Positions 1 to 4,844 of a DNA stretch of 5,303 nt are shown piece by piece. Every line of letters begins with the position of its first letter. Within the stretch, counting starts at the first letter, position 1. Location of the stretch: the NCBI GenBank assembly GCA_028717305.1, contig JAQUOC010000089.1:1-5303 (forward strand). The letters run 5' to 3'. The DNA comes from Dehalococcoidales bacterium (lineage in GTDB: Bacteria > Chloroflexota > Dehalococcoidia > Dehalococcoidales > UBA5760). Made by a program: the position numbers and the translations under genes. The notes under the pieces were generated by a model that saw only the letters and a program-made list of their open reading frames with translations, was not told where the DNA came from and ran no database searches.

Positions 1-89
1 ATGAGGATGGCTGGCAGTGCTGGAACTACATGAAGATAATATATAAGAACACCCCTATTATTGATCTGGATCCAAGCGACCCGGAATAG
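1..89 (+). CDS. Possible C-terminal tail of an unrecognised protein (5' end outside window)
   Basis: The reading frame that starts at base 3 is open from the window edge to a TAG at 87-89, giving about 28 residues that end in DLDPSDPE and include the aromatic run GWQCWNYM. The other two plus frames close early (TGA at 31-33 in frame 1, TAA around 56 in frame 2). The residue mix is protein-like, but an open stretch of 28 codons arises by chance fairly often, so this is weak evidence. I do not recognise the family and assign no function. The following stem at 92-160 with a T-run would suit a gene end just here. Confidence 0.4.
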   Translation, partial: EDGWQCWNYMKIIYKNTPIIDLDPSDPE

Positions 90-91
90 TT

Positions 92-164
92 ACGCCCTGT
101 ATAACTTCAGGCTAACTTAACCGACTCTCGTCACGCTGTGCCGTAACAGGTGCAGGGTGTTTTT
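92..164 (+). terminator. Possible terminator-like long stem with T-run after the left-edge gene
   Basis: Bases 92-101 (acgccctgta) can pair with 151-160 (tgcagggtgt) over 10 positions, including two G-U pairs, and the 3' arm runs into a T stretch at 160-164. The loop is about 49 bases, far longer than in a usual intrinsic terminator, so it may be a fortuitous pairing or part of a larger RNA fold. Just after it, 167-172 and 176-181 form a second small hairpin (ctaccg/cggtag) without a T-run. Confidence 0.25.
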
Positions 165-236
165 ATCTACCGCACCGGTAGTAATGGTAATTATGTCAAG
201 TTGCCCGTTACAGACAGCCGGCAATTATCCCAGAGC

Positions 237-266
237 TTGTCCCTACTGACCTTGATATGATAAACT
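237..266 (+). promoter_or_regulatory. Candidate promoter for tRNA-Gly
   Basis: TTGTCC at 237-242 is followed after 18 bases by TAAACT at 261-266, preceded by TG at 258-259 as in an extended -10. Initiation would fall near 273, about 30 bases before the mature tRNA 5' end, a reasonable length for a trailer cut by RNase P. Both hexamers are imperfect, so this is the best candidate in the 90-304 spacer rather than a firm call. Confidence 0.3.
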
Positions 267-304
267 CATTCCGTAACTGACCGGCGAACACTTTGTGTCT
301 GCGA

Positions 305-379
305 GCGGGTGTAACTCAGCGGTAGAGTGCTTGCTTCCCAAGCAAGACGTCGAGGGTTCGAATCCCTTCACCCGCTCCA
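305..379 (+). tRNA. tRNA-Gly (anticodon CCC), CCA encoded
   Basis: A complete cloverleaf can be drawn. The acceptor stem 305-311 (GCGGGTG) pairs fully with 369-375 (CACCCGC). The D stem 314-317/325-328 has a loop containing GG. The anticodon stem 330-334/342-346 (CTTGC/GCAAG) encloses the 7-base loop 335-341 (TTCCCAA), which puts anticodon CCC at 337-339, reading glycine codon GGG. The variable loop is 347-351, and the T stem 352-356/364-368 carries the standard loop TTCGAAT. The discriminator base is T376, usual for bacterial tRNA-Gly, and CCA at 377-379 is encoded in the DNA. No base suggests degeneration. The gene stands alone, with no neighbouring tRNA. Confidence 0.96.
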
Positions 380-392
380 TGTGGAGTTTTTT
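375..392 (+). terminator. Possible short terminator at the tRNA 3' end
   Basis: CTCC (375-378) can pair with GGAG (383-386) around a 4-base loop and is followed directly by six T residues (387-392). The stem is very short and shares bases with the tRNA 3' end, so folding of the tRNA would compete with it. The position right after a lone tRNA and the T-run are what favour it. Confidence 0.35.
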
Positions 393-479
393 AAATTCTC
401 CTCTTTGAACTGATCACTTAGCTATACCCATAAAATCCCATTATTGATTGATATCTGCAAATCTACACTTTTAAAACTA

Positions 480-508
480 TTGATTGTGAGTGGATTAGGT
501 AATACAAT
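480..508 (+). promoter_or_regulatory. Likely sigma70-type promoter of trkH-trkA
   Basis: TTGATT at 480-485 (4 of 6 matches to TTGACA) and TACAAT at 503-508 (5 of 6 to TATAAT) are separated by exactly 17 bases. The predicted start site is near 515, leaving a 5' leader of about 137 bases before the trkH ATG at 652. A 7-bp inverted repeat, TGATTGT 481-487 and ACAATCA 504-510, covers both promoter hexamers; it could be an operator or simply reflect the hexamer sequences. It is the best-spaced hexamer pair I found in the 380-651 spacer. Confidence 0.5.
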
Positions 509-512
509 CAGG

Positions 513-584
513 TATGTCCGTTGATAGCCTTAGGCCACCAGCTAGTGGCATCTGACACCATGCCGAACTTATCTACGGAGCATG
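513..584 (+). promoter_or_regulatory. Foldable leader RNA upstream of trkH
   Basis: The 5' part of the predicted trkH leader can form a long closing helix. Bases 513-516 pair with 581-584 (one G-U), 517-521 (tccgt) with 575-579 (acgga), and 523-526 (gata) with 570-573 (tatc), interrupted only by one bulged G (580) and one U-U mismatch (522/574). Inside it lie two hairpins that share bases 547-549 and so exclude each other in full form: 534-538/545-549 (gccac/gtggc) and 547-551/560-564 (ggcat/atgcc). The fold begins at about the predicted transcription start. It does not match a riboswitch class I can name with confidence; a regulatory role is inference from position and pairing only. Confidence 0.35.
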
Positions 585-651
585 ATAAATAACAGCGTAT
601 CTGACAGAACTTTGTTAGTTTGATTTATTGAAAATAAGCTGAGATAAAATC

Positions 652-2103
652 ATGCGTGCGTTGAGTTATTCCGTTAGACTGTTACCAATCTTGAAATACT
701 TTGGGCAGATCTCGGTTGTTCTAGCGCTACTCTCACTGGTACCTTTAGCCGTATCTATACTACTCGGTGATTACCACACTTCACTCCGCTATTTGATTAT
801 TGTTGTCAGTGTCTTTACCACAGGCTTCTTCCTGCAAAGGTTACCCACCCCTAAACGTATCCAGACGAACGAGGCCATGGTCATTACCGTTTTCATTTTC
901 CTGCTAGGAGCATTAGTTATGATATGGCCTATTACGGCTTCCGGACTGAGCTTTATCGACGCATTTTTCGAGAGCGTCTCCAGTGTCACAACTACAGGTT
1001 TGAGTGTCGTAGCATCTGTAGAGGATAAAACACCCATGTTCCTATTCTCCAGGTCTTGGGCGCAGTGGGTCGGGGGACTGGGTATCGTTATCCTATCGGT
1101 AGCAATTATGATTCGTCCGGGGTTAGCTGCCAAAAGAATCGGAGACATAGAAGACTATGAAGAGGATTTAGTCGGCAGTACCAGATCACATGCCCGACGT
1201 ATGATAATCGTCTACTCCTTATTGACCGGATTTGGAATCATTACCTTAGGGTTACTGGGCACCGGATGGTTTAATAGTGTCATATATACTTTTTCAGCTG
1301 TTTCCACGGGTGGTTTTTCACCTCATAATGCCAGTCTTGCCGGATTAGATAGTCTTTCACTACAGGTAATGGTAACATTATTATCAATAGCAGGCGCAGT
1401 TCCACTGGTCTTATACTATCGGTCGTTCAAGGATGGTATAGGGGCTTTCATACGCGATCGCCAATTTCGGTGGCTTCTCCTAGCCGGAGTTATCACATCA
1501 TTACTTGTCGCATTGTTTCTATTCAACGGTCATGAATTCAACTGGCCCCAAGCATTGCGCCATGGGTTCTTAAACGCATTCTCCGCTATCTCAACAGCAG
1601 GGTTTACCACACTGGATATTTCTCAAATCAGCGCGGGCGCAAAAATTGCACTTATCTGCTCAATGTTTTTGGGTGGCTGCGCCGGTTCTACCGCTGGAGG
1701 CATCAAAATTTTGCGTTTGTTGATAGTAACACAAGTAATCTATGTCTTTTTTCAACGTGCCAGTATGCCGCGGCAGGCTATCGCTGAAGCTAGCATCGGC
1801 AGGCGCCGGTTGCAGCCAGATGAAATCCAGGGCGCTATGAGTATCATTCTTGTCTATCTGGCGTGTATCACAATTTCATGGCTGATATTTGTCGGTATGG
1901 GGCATAATGCGCTTGACTCATTGTTTGAGGTAGTCTCAGCGGTTGGCACCGTCGGTCTATCATCAGGCATAACTACTCCTGACCTACACCCACTTCTGAA
2001 AATGGTTCTTTGCGCGGATATGCTATTAGGCCGTCTAGAAATCTTAGCCTGGTTAGTGTTATTCTATCCACGTACGTGGATCGGAAGAAAACTGGAGGAA
2101 TGA
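652..2103 (+). CDS. trkH: TrkH-family potassium uptake membrane subunit
   Basis: Inner-membrane, K+-conducting subunit of a Trk/Ktr uptake system; the pore is gated by a cytoplasmic TrkA-type protein, here encoded next door. The 483 residues carry the four M1-P-M2 repeats of the superfamily, each with its filter glycine: TTTG at 113-116, STGGF at 218-222, STAGF at 314-318 and GTVGLSSG at 432-439. WVGGLG at 139-144 follows the first pore loop, and GGCAGSTAGGIK at 341-352 marks the third-repeat M2 bend that forms the intramembrane gate loop. GRLEI at 460-464 is the usual C-terminal signature. About two extra helices at residues 18-64 correspond to the N-terminal D0 region of TrkH rather than the shorter KtrB. 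The length equals that of classical TrkH, so the gene appears complete. The ribosome site before ATG 652 is weak (TGAG about 9 bases away). The stop is one base before trkA, so the two genes should be translated together. Confidence 0.95.
   Translation: MRALSYSVRLLPILKYFGQISVVLALLSLVPLAVSILLGDYHTSLRYLIIVVSVFTTGFFLQRLPTPKRIQTNEAMVITVFIFLLGALVMIWPITASGLSFIDAFFESVSSVTTTGLSVVASVEDKTPMFLFSRSWAQWVGGLGIVILSVAIMIRPGLAAKRIGDIEDYEEDLVGSTRSHARRMIIVYSLLTGFGIITLGLLGTGWFNSVIYTFSAVSTGGFSPHNASLAGLDSLSLQVMVTLLSIAGAVPLVLYYRSFKDGIGAFIRDRQFRWLLLAGVITSLLVALFLFNGHEFNWPQALRHGFLNAFSAISTAGFTTLDISQISAGAKIALICSMFLGGCAGSTAGGIKILRLLIVTQVIYVFFQRASMPRQAIAEASIGRRRLQPDEIQGAMSIILVYLACITISWLIFVGMGHNALDSLFEVVSAVGTVGLSSGITTPDLHPLLKMVLCADMLLGRLEILAWLVLFYPRTWIGRKLEE
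2094..2098 (+). promoter_or_regulatory. Ribosome binding site of trkA inside the trkH 3' end
   Basis: GGAGG lies 6 bases before the trkA ATG at 2105 and within the last codons of trkH. It fixes the trkA start and implies translational coupling of the two potassium-uptake subunits. Confidence 0.8.
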
Positions 2104-2104
2104 T

Positions 2105-2773
2105 ATGAGGATCGTATTTTCAGGCGCCAGTCCGTTAACCATTATTACTGCCAAAACGCTGATCAACGAGGGGCACGAAGTCATTATTATTGAAGTCAGC
2201 AAAGAAAAAATTGACCAGTTTTGCGAAGAATTAGATTGTAGCTTCCTACACGGTGATTCTGCCAAACCAGCAATATTAAGTCAGGTAGATCCGAAGAACA
2301 GCGATATTCTGTTTTGTCTGACCGACAGCGATCAGATTAATATAATCACTTCATTGTTGGGGCGCTCAATGGGTTTTAAGCGCGTTATCACTAGCATAGA
2401 AGACACGGGGTTGGAGCAATTGTGCCGTGAACTTGGGCTTGAAGATACAATCATTCCAGTATGGACATTGAGTCGACACCTAGACAATATGGTACGAGGA
2501 CTTGATAGTATTAATTTATCCACACTGCTCAAGGAGGACGCCAGATTTTTTGTCTTTATAGCCCGAGAAGAAGACGCGATTAAAGCCAGTGAACTGGGGC
2601 TTCCCAAAGATGCACATATTGTTTTCTACTATCGTGACAATAAACTTAACTTTGCTGATAATGATACAAAATTCCATAAAGGGGATGAGATCATCATCTT
2701 GACCCGTAGTAAAAACATCCCTGATTTCAACGAACGCTGGTATCCAAAGAAAGCTAATAATAAGGATAATTAA
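2105..2773 (+). CDS. trkA: TrkA-family potassium uptake regulatory subunit (single RCK unit)
   Basis: Cytoplasmic gating subunit that forms a ring under TrkH and controls K+ flux through nucleotide binding. The 222 residues form one TrkA_N (RCK) Rossmann domain at about 1-125 and one TrkA_C domain at about 138-202, ending in the typical GDEIIILT at 193-200. That is half the size of Escherichia coli TrkA, which has two such units, so this protein is KtrA-like in size while its partner is TrkH-like. Visible Rossmann features are the first strand MRIVFSG, an acidic residue E30 at the end of strand 2, and HGDSAKPAIL at 49-58. The glycine loop is atypical: GASPLT at 7-12 where GxGxxG is expected, so the second and third glycines are replaced by S9 and T12. 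Nucleotide preference may therefore differ from classical NAD-binding TrkA. It starts one base after the trkH stop, with a strong ribosome site. Confidence 0.93.
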   Translation: MRIVFSGASPLTIITAKTLINEGHEVIIIEVSKEKIDQFCEELDCSFLHGDSAKPAILSQVDPKNSDILFCLTDSDQINIITSLLGRSMGFKRVITSIEDTGLEQLCRELGLEDTIIPVWTLSRHLDNMVRGLDSINLSTLLKEDARFFVFIAREEDAIKASELGLPKDAHIVFYYRDNKLNFADNDTKFHKGDEIIILTRSKNIPDFNERWYPKKANNKDN

Positions 2774-2805
2774 TTTATAAAGTTTAGCATGACTATTGAT
2801 TTAGA

Positions 2806-2832
2806 AATAACATGCATTTCAAGCATGTTATT
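2806..2832 (+). terminator. Perfect 10-bp hairpin between convergent operons
   Basis: Bases 2806-2815 (aataacatgc) and 2823-2832 (gcatgttatt) are exact reverse complements around a 7-base loop, 33 bases after the trkA stop. The stem is AT-rich and only a weak T stretch (2839-2842) follows, so termination efficiency is doubtful. It sits between the plus-strand trkHA operon and the minus-strand PAS gene and could act in both directions or protect the trkHA 3' end. Nothing gene-like is seen in the rest of 2774-2974. Confidence 0.45.
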
Positions 2833-2950
2833 GTGTGGTTTTGACGCTGTATCGGATCGTTTTCAGCTTTGACTATGATGACTTCAATATAACTTTGATT
2901 GTGAGAATAACATTAGAAAAATTTGAAGGGTTCATAAAAACAATCAAGCC

Positions 2951-2963
2951 AGGACTTAGTCCT
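2951..2963 (-). terminator. Short palindrome after the PAS gene, possible weak terminator
   Basis: AGGAC and GTCCT (2951-2955 and 2959-2963) form a 5-bp stem with a 3-base loop, 11 bases beyond the PAS stop on the minus strand. A T-run follows on that strand, but only after about 11 further bases, which is not the canonical arrangement. Position is the main argument for it. Confidence 0.25.
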
Positions 2964-2974
2964 CGTCGTTCCTC

Positions 2975-3361
2975 TTAATCAAGAGTCACCTTTTCGCTCT
3001 CAAGCCGCTTTATATCAGTAATATCCTGGTCCGTACCCAGCGTACCGAGATATCTGCCATCCGTATCCCGCACAGCAAAATACCTTATATGAATCTTACG
3101 CCCCTCAATATCCTTCCAGAACTCCACGGAATCCCTCCTGCCACTCCTGAAGTCAGTCAGTATCCGGTTCAACTTGTCTAAGGCCCGGTCGGGATGGCAC
3201 TGCTGGGTCGGTCTACCTAACGACGAGAGCGGGCGCTGGAAAATCCTGTTATCGTGCTTGTTCCAGTACCTAACGACATCATTTTCATCAACAAAGGTTA
3301 TATCCACCGGCAAATTTTCCAACATAGCCGAGAGTTGATCTTTACGTAACTGCTCAATCAT
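2975..3361 (-). CDS. Stand-alone PAS-domain protein (DUF438-associated type)
   Basis: Small cytoplasmic sensor-type protein of 128 residues, nearly all one PAS domain. The sequence resembles the PAS module often found at the C-terminus of DUF438 proteins: ENLPVDITFVDENDVVRYWN at 15-34, LGRPTQQCHP at 48-57, RDSVEFWKDIEGRKIHIRYF at 76-95, and DGRYLGTLGTDQDITDI at 101-117. C55-H56-P57 and the aromatic pair F81-W82 are typical of this subgroup; a bound cofactor is possible but not shown. There is no kinase, cyclase or DNA-binding domain, so it must act through a partner. I start at ATG 3359-3361 because AAGGAG (3367-3372) lies 5 bases upstream. An earlier GTG at 3365-3367 overlaps that ribosome site and is unlikely to be used. 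The gene begins 44 bases after the ferredoxin-type gene and is probably in the same transcript. Confidence 0.85.
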   Translation of the reverse strand: MIEQLRKDQLSAMLENLPVDITFVDENDVVRYWNKHDNRIFQRPLSSLGRPTQQCHPDRALDKLNRILTDFRSGRRDSVEFWKDIEGRKIHIRYFAVRDTDGRYLGTLGTDQDITDIKRLESEKVTLD

Positions 3362-3366
3362 TTTCA

Positions 3367-3372
3367 CTCCTT
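3367..3372 (-). promoter_or_regulatory. Ribosome binding site deciding the PAS gene start
   Basis: On the minus strand AAGGAG occupies 3372-3367, 5 bases before ATG 3361-3359. It shares a base with the upstream in-frame GTG, which argues for the ATG as the real start. Confidence 0.75.
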
Positions 3373-3405
3373 ATCGGTTTTATTTACCGGCATCAACATC
3401 ACTGT

Positions 3406-4131
3406 TTATTTTATCTCACCATTAATACCGATGACGGTCTCCTGTAAGGGAATATTCCGGCCGCTTAGTTGCATCGCCTGCTTTACCATCTGCGTCAGCC
3501 CGCCGCAGCAAGGCACCTCCATACGAACTACGTCGATGCTTTTTACCTTCGAATGGCTCAGAATATCGGTCAGCTTAATTAAATGGGCGGAAAAGTCATC
3601 AAGCTTAGGACAGGCCACCAACAGAGCGTGATCCCGGAGTAATCCCCGGTGAAAGTCAGCATAGGCAAATGGAACGCAGTCACCCACCAGTATCACCCTG
3701 GCATCATTCAGGAAAGCCGCCGAAGGAGGTACGAGGCTGAGCTGAACCGGCCAGTGACAGAGCATCGACTGCTGACGGGATTGACCCATAGGGAAGACAT
3801 CCCTCACCTCCTGATGAGCTATCTGTCTAACCGCGGCTGAAGGACAGCCACCGCAGGCAGCTTCTTCTCCCGCACCTTTTTCCGAATCCGGGTGCTGCCG
3901 GGCAACTCCCTCGTCAAATTCTTCTGCTTCTCTCTCCTCAATGGTAATAGCACCCTGAGGGCATTCTCCAAGACAGGCACCCAAGCCATCGCAGTAGTTG
4001 TCGCTGACCAGTTTCGCCTTACCATCAATTATCTGAAGAGCACCCTCGGCACAGGCTGGCACGCACAGGCCGCAGCCGTTACACTTTTGCTCATCGATTC
4101 GGACTATCTTTCTCAATGCCTTTGACATCAT
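3406..4131 (-). CDS. Ferredoxin-type iron-sulfur protein with Cys-rich C-terminal domain
   Basis: Soluble iron-sulfur protein of 241 residues, probably for electron transfer or redox sensing in an anaerobe; its partner is unknown. Residues 8-66 form a bacterial dicluster ferredoxin domain. The first motif is CNGCGLCVPAC (C17, C20, C23, C27). The second is CDGLGACLGECPQGAI (C47, C53, C57), in which L50 stands where a CxxCxxC motif would have its middle Cys. A charged linker at 64-90 leads to a C-terminal domain with further Cys motifs: CGGCPS at 93-98, CHWP at 125-128, DCVPFAY at 151-157, CPKLDD at 174-179 and CCGG at 208-211. I recall this architecture from uncharacterised ferredoxin-type proteins of anaerobes. 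The start is either of two adjacent ATGs (4129-4131 or 4126-4128), and the ribosome site is weak. It is first in a likely two-gene unit with the PAS protein. There are no signal peptide or membrane segments. Confidence 0.88.
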   Translation of the reverse strand: MMSKALRKIVRIDEQKCNGCGLCVPACAEGALQIIDGKAKLVSDNYCDGLGACLGECPQGAITIEEREAEEFDEGVARQHPDSEKGAGEEAACGGCPSAAVRQIAHQEVRDVFPMGQSRQQSMLCHWPVQLSLVPPSAAFLNDARVILVGDCVPFAYADFHRGLLRDHALLVACPKLDDFSAHLIKLTDILSHSKVKSIDVVRMEVPCCGGLTQMVKQAMQLSGRNIPLQETVIGINGEIK

Positions 4132-4271
4132 TTTAGACCACTGCTACCTACCAGTTCATAAACGGCTACGAGTCAATACCCCCAACATAAGAATAGCTCG
4201 TGCCGGTATCACTAACAGGGGAATGATTCATCTTCGAATGCAAAACACAATCTGCAGGGAAGACTTCTAAA

Positions 4272-4277
4272 ATATTA
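4272..4277 (-). promoter_or_regulatory. Candidate extended -10 promoter for the ferredoxin/PAS genes
   Basis: Reading the minus strand, TGATAATAT contains TAATAT (4277-4272) with an upstream TGn, as in extended -10 promoters; no good -35 lies at the right spacing. Initiation would be near 4265, giving a leader of roughly 134 bases before ATG 4131. I saw no FNR- or CRP-like palindrome in 4132-4332. A 5-bp inverted repeat (4176-4180/4205-4209) is the only other structure noted in that spacer, and it is weak. Confidence 0.3.
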
Positions 4278-4332
4278 TCACCTCAGTATTTGTCATCACG
4301 CCATTCCTCGTGAACAGTCTTAACTGTGTTTG

Positions 4333-4596
4333 CTAGCTCAGAACCACCCTATCCAGCAAGATTTCCATTACCCACCGTGCAGCATTGCCAACAATATGAC
4401 AGCACTTGTCCGGACTGGAATGCCCACCAGCTTCCTCAAATTTCCTGGCCTCGTCTGTATCAGTGAAGTAGAAATGCCTTCCGAACAATTGAACCTGGAT
4501 ATGAGGGCAAATAATAGTCCCATATTCCCCTATGTACTTATCGTATAGTCTTTTAGCCACTTTGATTGCATAATCGAATGCAGTCCCGCCCTGCAA
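4333..4596 (-). pseudogene. C_GCAxxG_C_C-family redox protein, N-terminal half missing
   Basis: The 87 residues match my memory of the C-terminal half of the C_GCAxxG_C_C family of putative redox proteins in anaerobes: a helix AKRLYDKYIGEYGTIIC at 14-30, then QLFGRHFYF at 36-44, a charged KFEEAGGH at 52-59, and CCHIVGNAARWVMEILL at 65-81. The family's N-terminal half, with the name-giving Cys and GCAxxG motifs, is absent. The frame stays open upstream to a stop at 4768-4770 but contains no ATG or GTG, and that upstream stretch overlaps the small membrane gene and does not resemble the family. The only possible start is TTG at 4594-4596, preceded by a modest AAAAGGG. A 5'-deleted relic is most likely; a short expressed protein remains possible. 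The retained cysteines are C30, C65 and C66. Confidence 0.6.
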
Positions 4597-4661
4597 TAGC
4601 CCTTTTATTATGAGAGGACAGAAGTTGTTGCTGGTGGGAGTATACTCTAACCCGCGCCTGG

Positions 4662-4844
4662 TCAGGGAATGAACCAGTTTCCCCCGAAATAGGGTCCGAT
4701 CAGAGACTCCAGAAAAACGGCCCCGACAGCAAACGTAATGCCGATGATGATCGCCACTATGCCGATGTTAATCAGCAGCATCCTCCACCAGAGACCCCAG
4801 GCCAGTCCCCAGGTCGGTTTAACGGTTACCTTCTCAATCTCCAT
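4662..4844 (-). CDS. Small single-pass membrane protein overlapping cimA
   Basis: Sixty residues with a charged start (MEIEKVTVKP), a Trp-rich stretch with W12, W16, W19 and W20, one clear membrane segment at about 22-46 (rich in I, V, A and G), and a short Gly/aromatic tail ending GGNWFIP. I do not recognise a named family and assign no function. Support for a real gene is the placement: its ATG (4844-4842) lies 11 bases inside the end of cimA, and AAAGGAG at 4860-4854 is a strong ribosome site about 9 bases upstream, implying translational coupling. The Arg just before the hydrophobic segment suggests an N-in orientation. A membrane anchor or a small modulator are both open; no homolog can be named from sequence alone. 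Confidence 0.7.
   Translation of the reverse strand: MEIEKVTVKPTWGLAWGLWWRMLLINIGIVAIIIGITFAVGAVFLESLIGPYFGGNWFIP

Noticed and set aside
513..590. Resemblance of TGCCGAAC...TACGGAG (561-580) to the start of the c-di-AMP (ydaO) riboswitch in front of a potassium transporter.
   Set aside because: The conserved core segments of that class (the GGGGUUAAUC-like and CGACAGCUAAC-like parts) are not found in the right order after it, so only a short, weak similarity remains.
550..606. Direct repeat ATCTGACA at 550-557 and 599-606 in the trkH leader.
   Set aside because: Eight bases only, with no symmetry or third copy; chance level for an AT-rich leader.
620..650. TTGATT (620-625) and TAAAAT (645-650) as the trkH promoter.
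   Set aside because: The start site would fall inside the gene after ATG 652, and the next Met is at residue 76, beyond the first helices; the 480-508 pair is better placed and spaced.
789..1148. Open frames antisense to trkH, trkA and the ferredoxin-type gene.
   Set aside because: They lie opposite or out of frame to clearly conserved proteins, lack sensible ribosome sites and give no recognisable domain; treated as shadow frames.
480..2905. The 11-mer TTGATTGTGAG occurs at 480-490 and 2895-2905, suggesting a shared operator.
   Set aside because: A few repeated 11-mers are expected by chance in 5.3 kb, and the flanks differ.
305..2974. Genomic island integrated at the tRNA-Gly 3' end.
   Set aside because: No integrase gene and no second copy of the tRNA 3' end was seen downstream; trkHA is an ordinary housekeeping-type operon.
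3365..3367. GTG at 3367-3365 as start of the PAS protein (130 residues).
   Set aside because: It overlaps the AAGGAG ribosome site, which is correctly spaced for the ATG two codons later.
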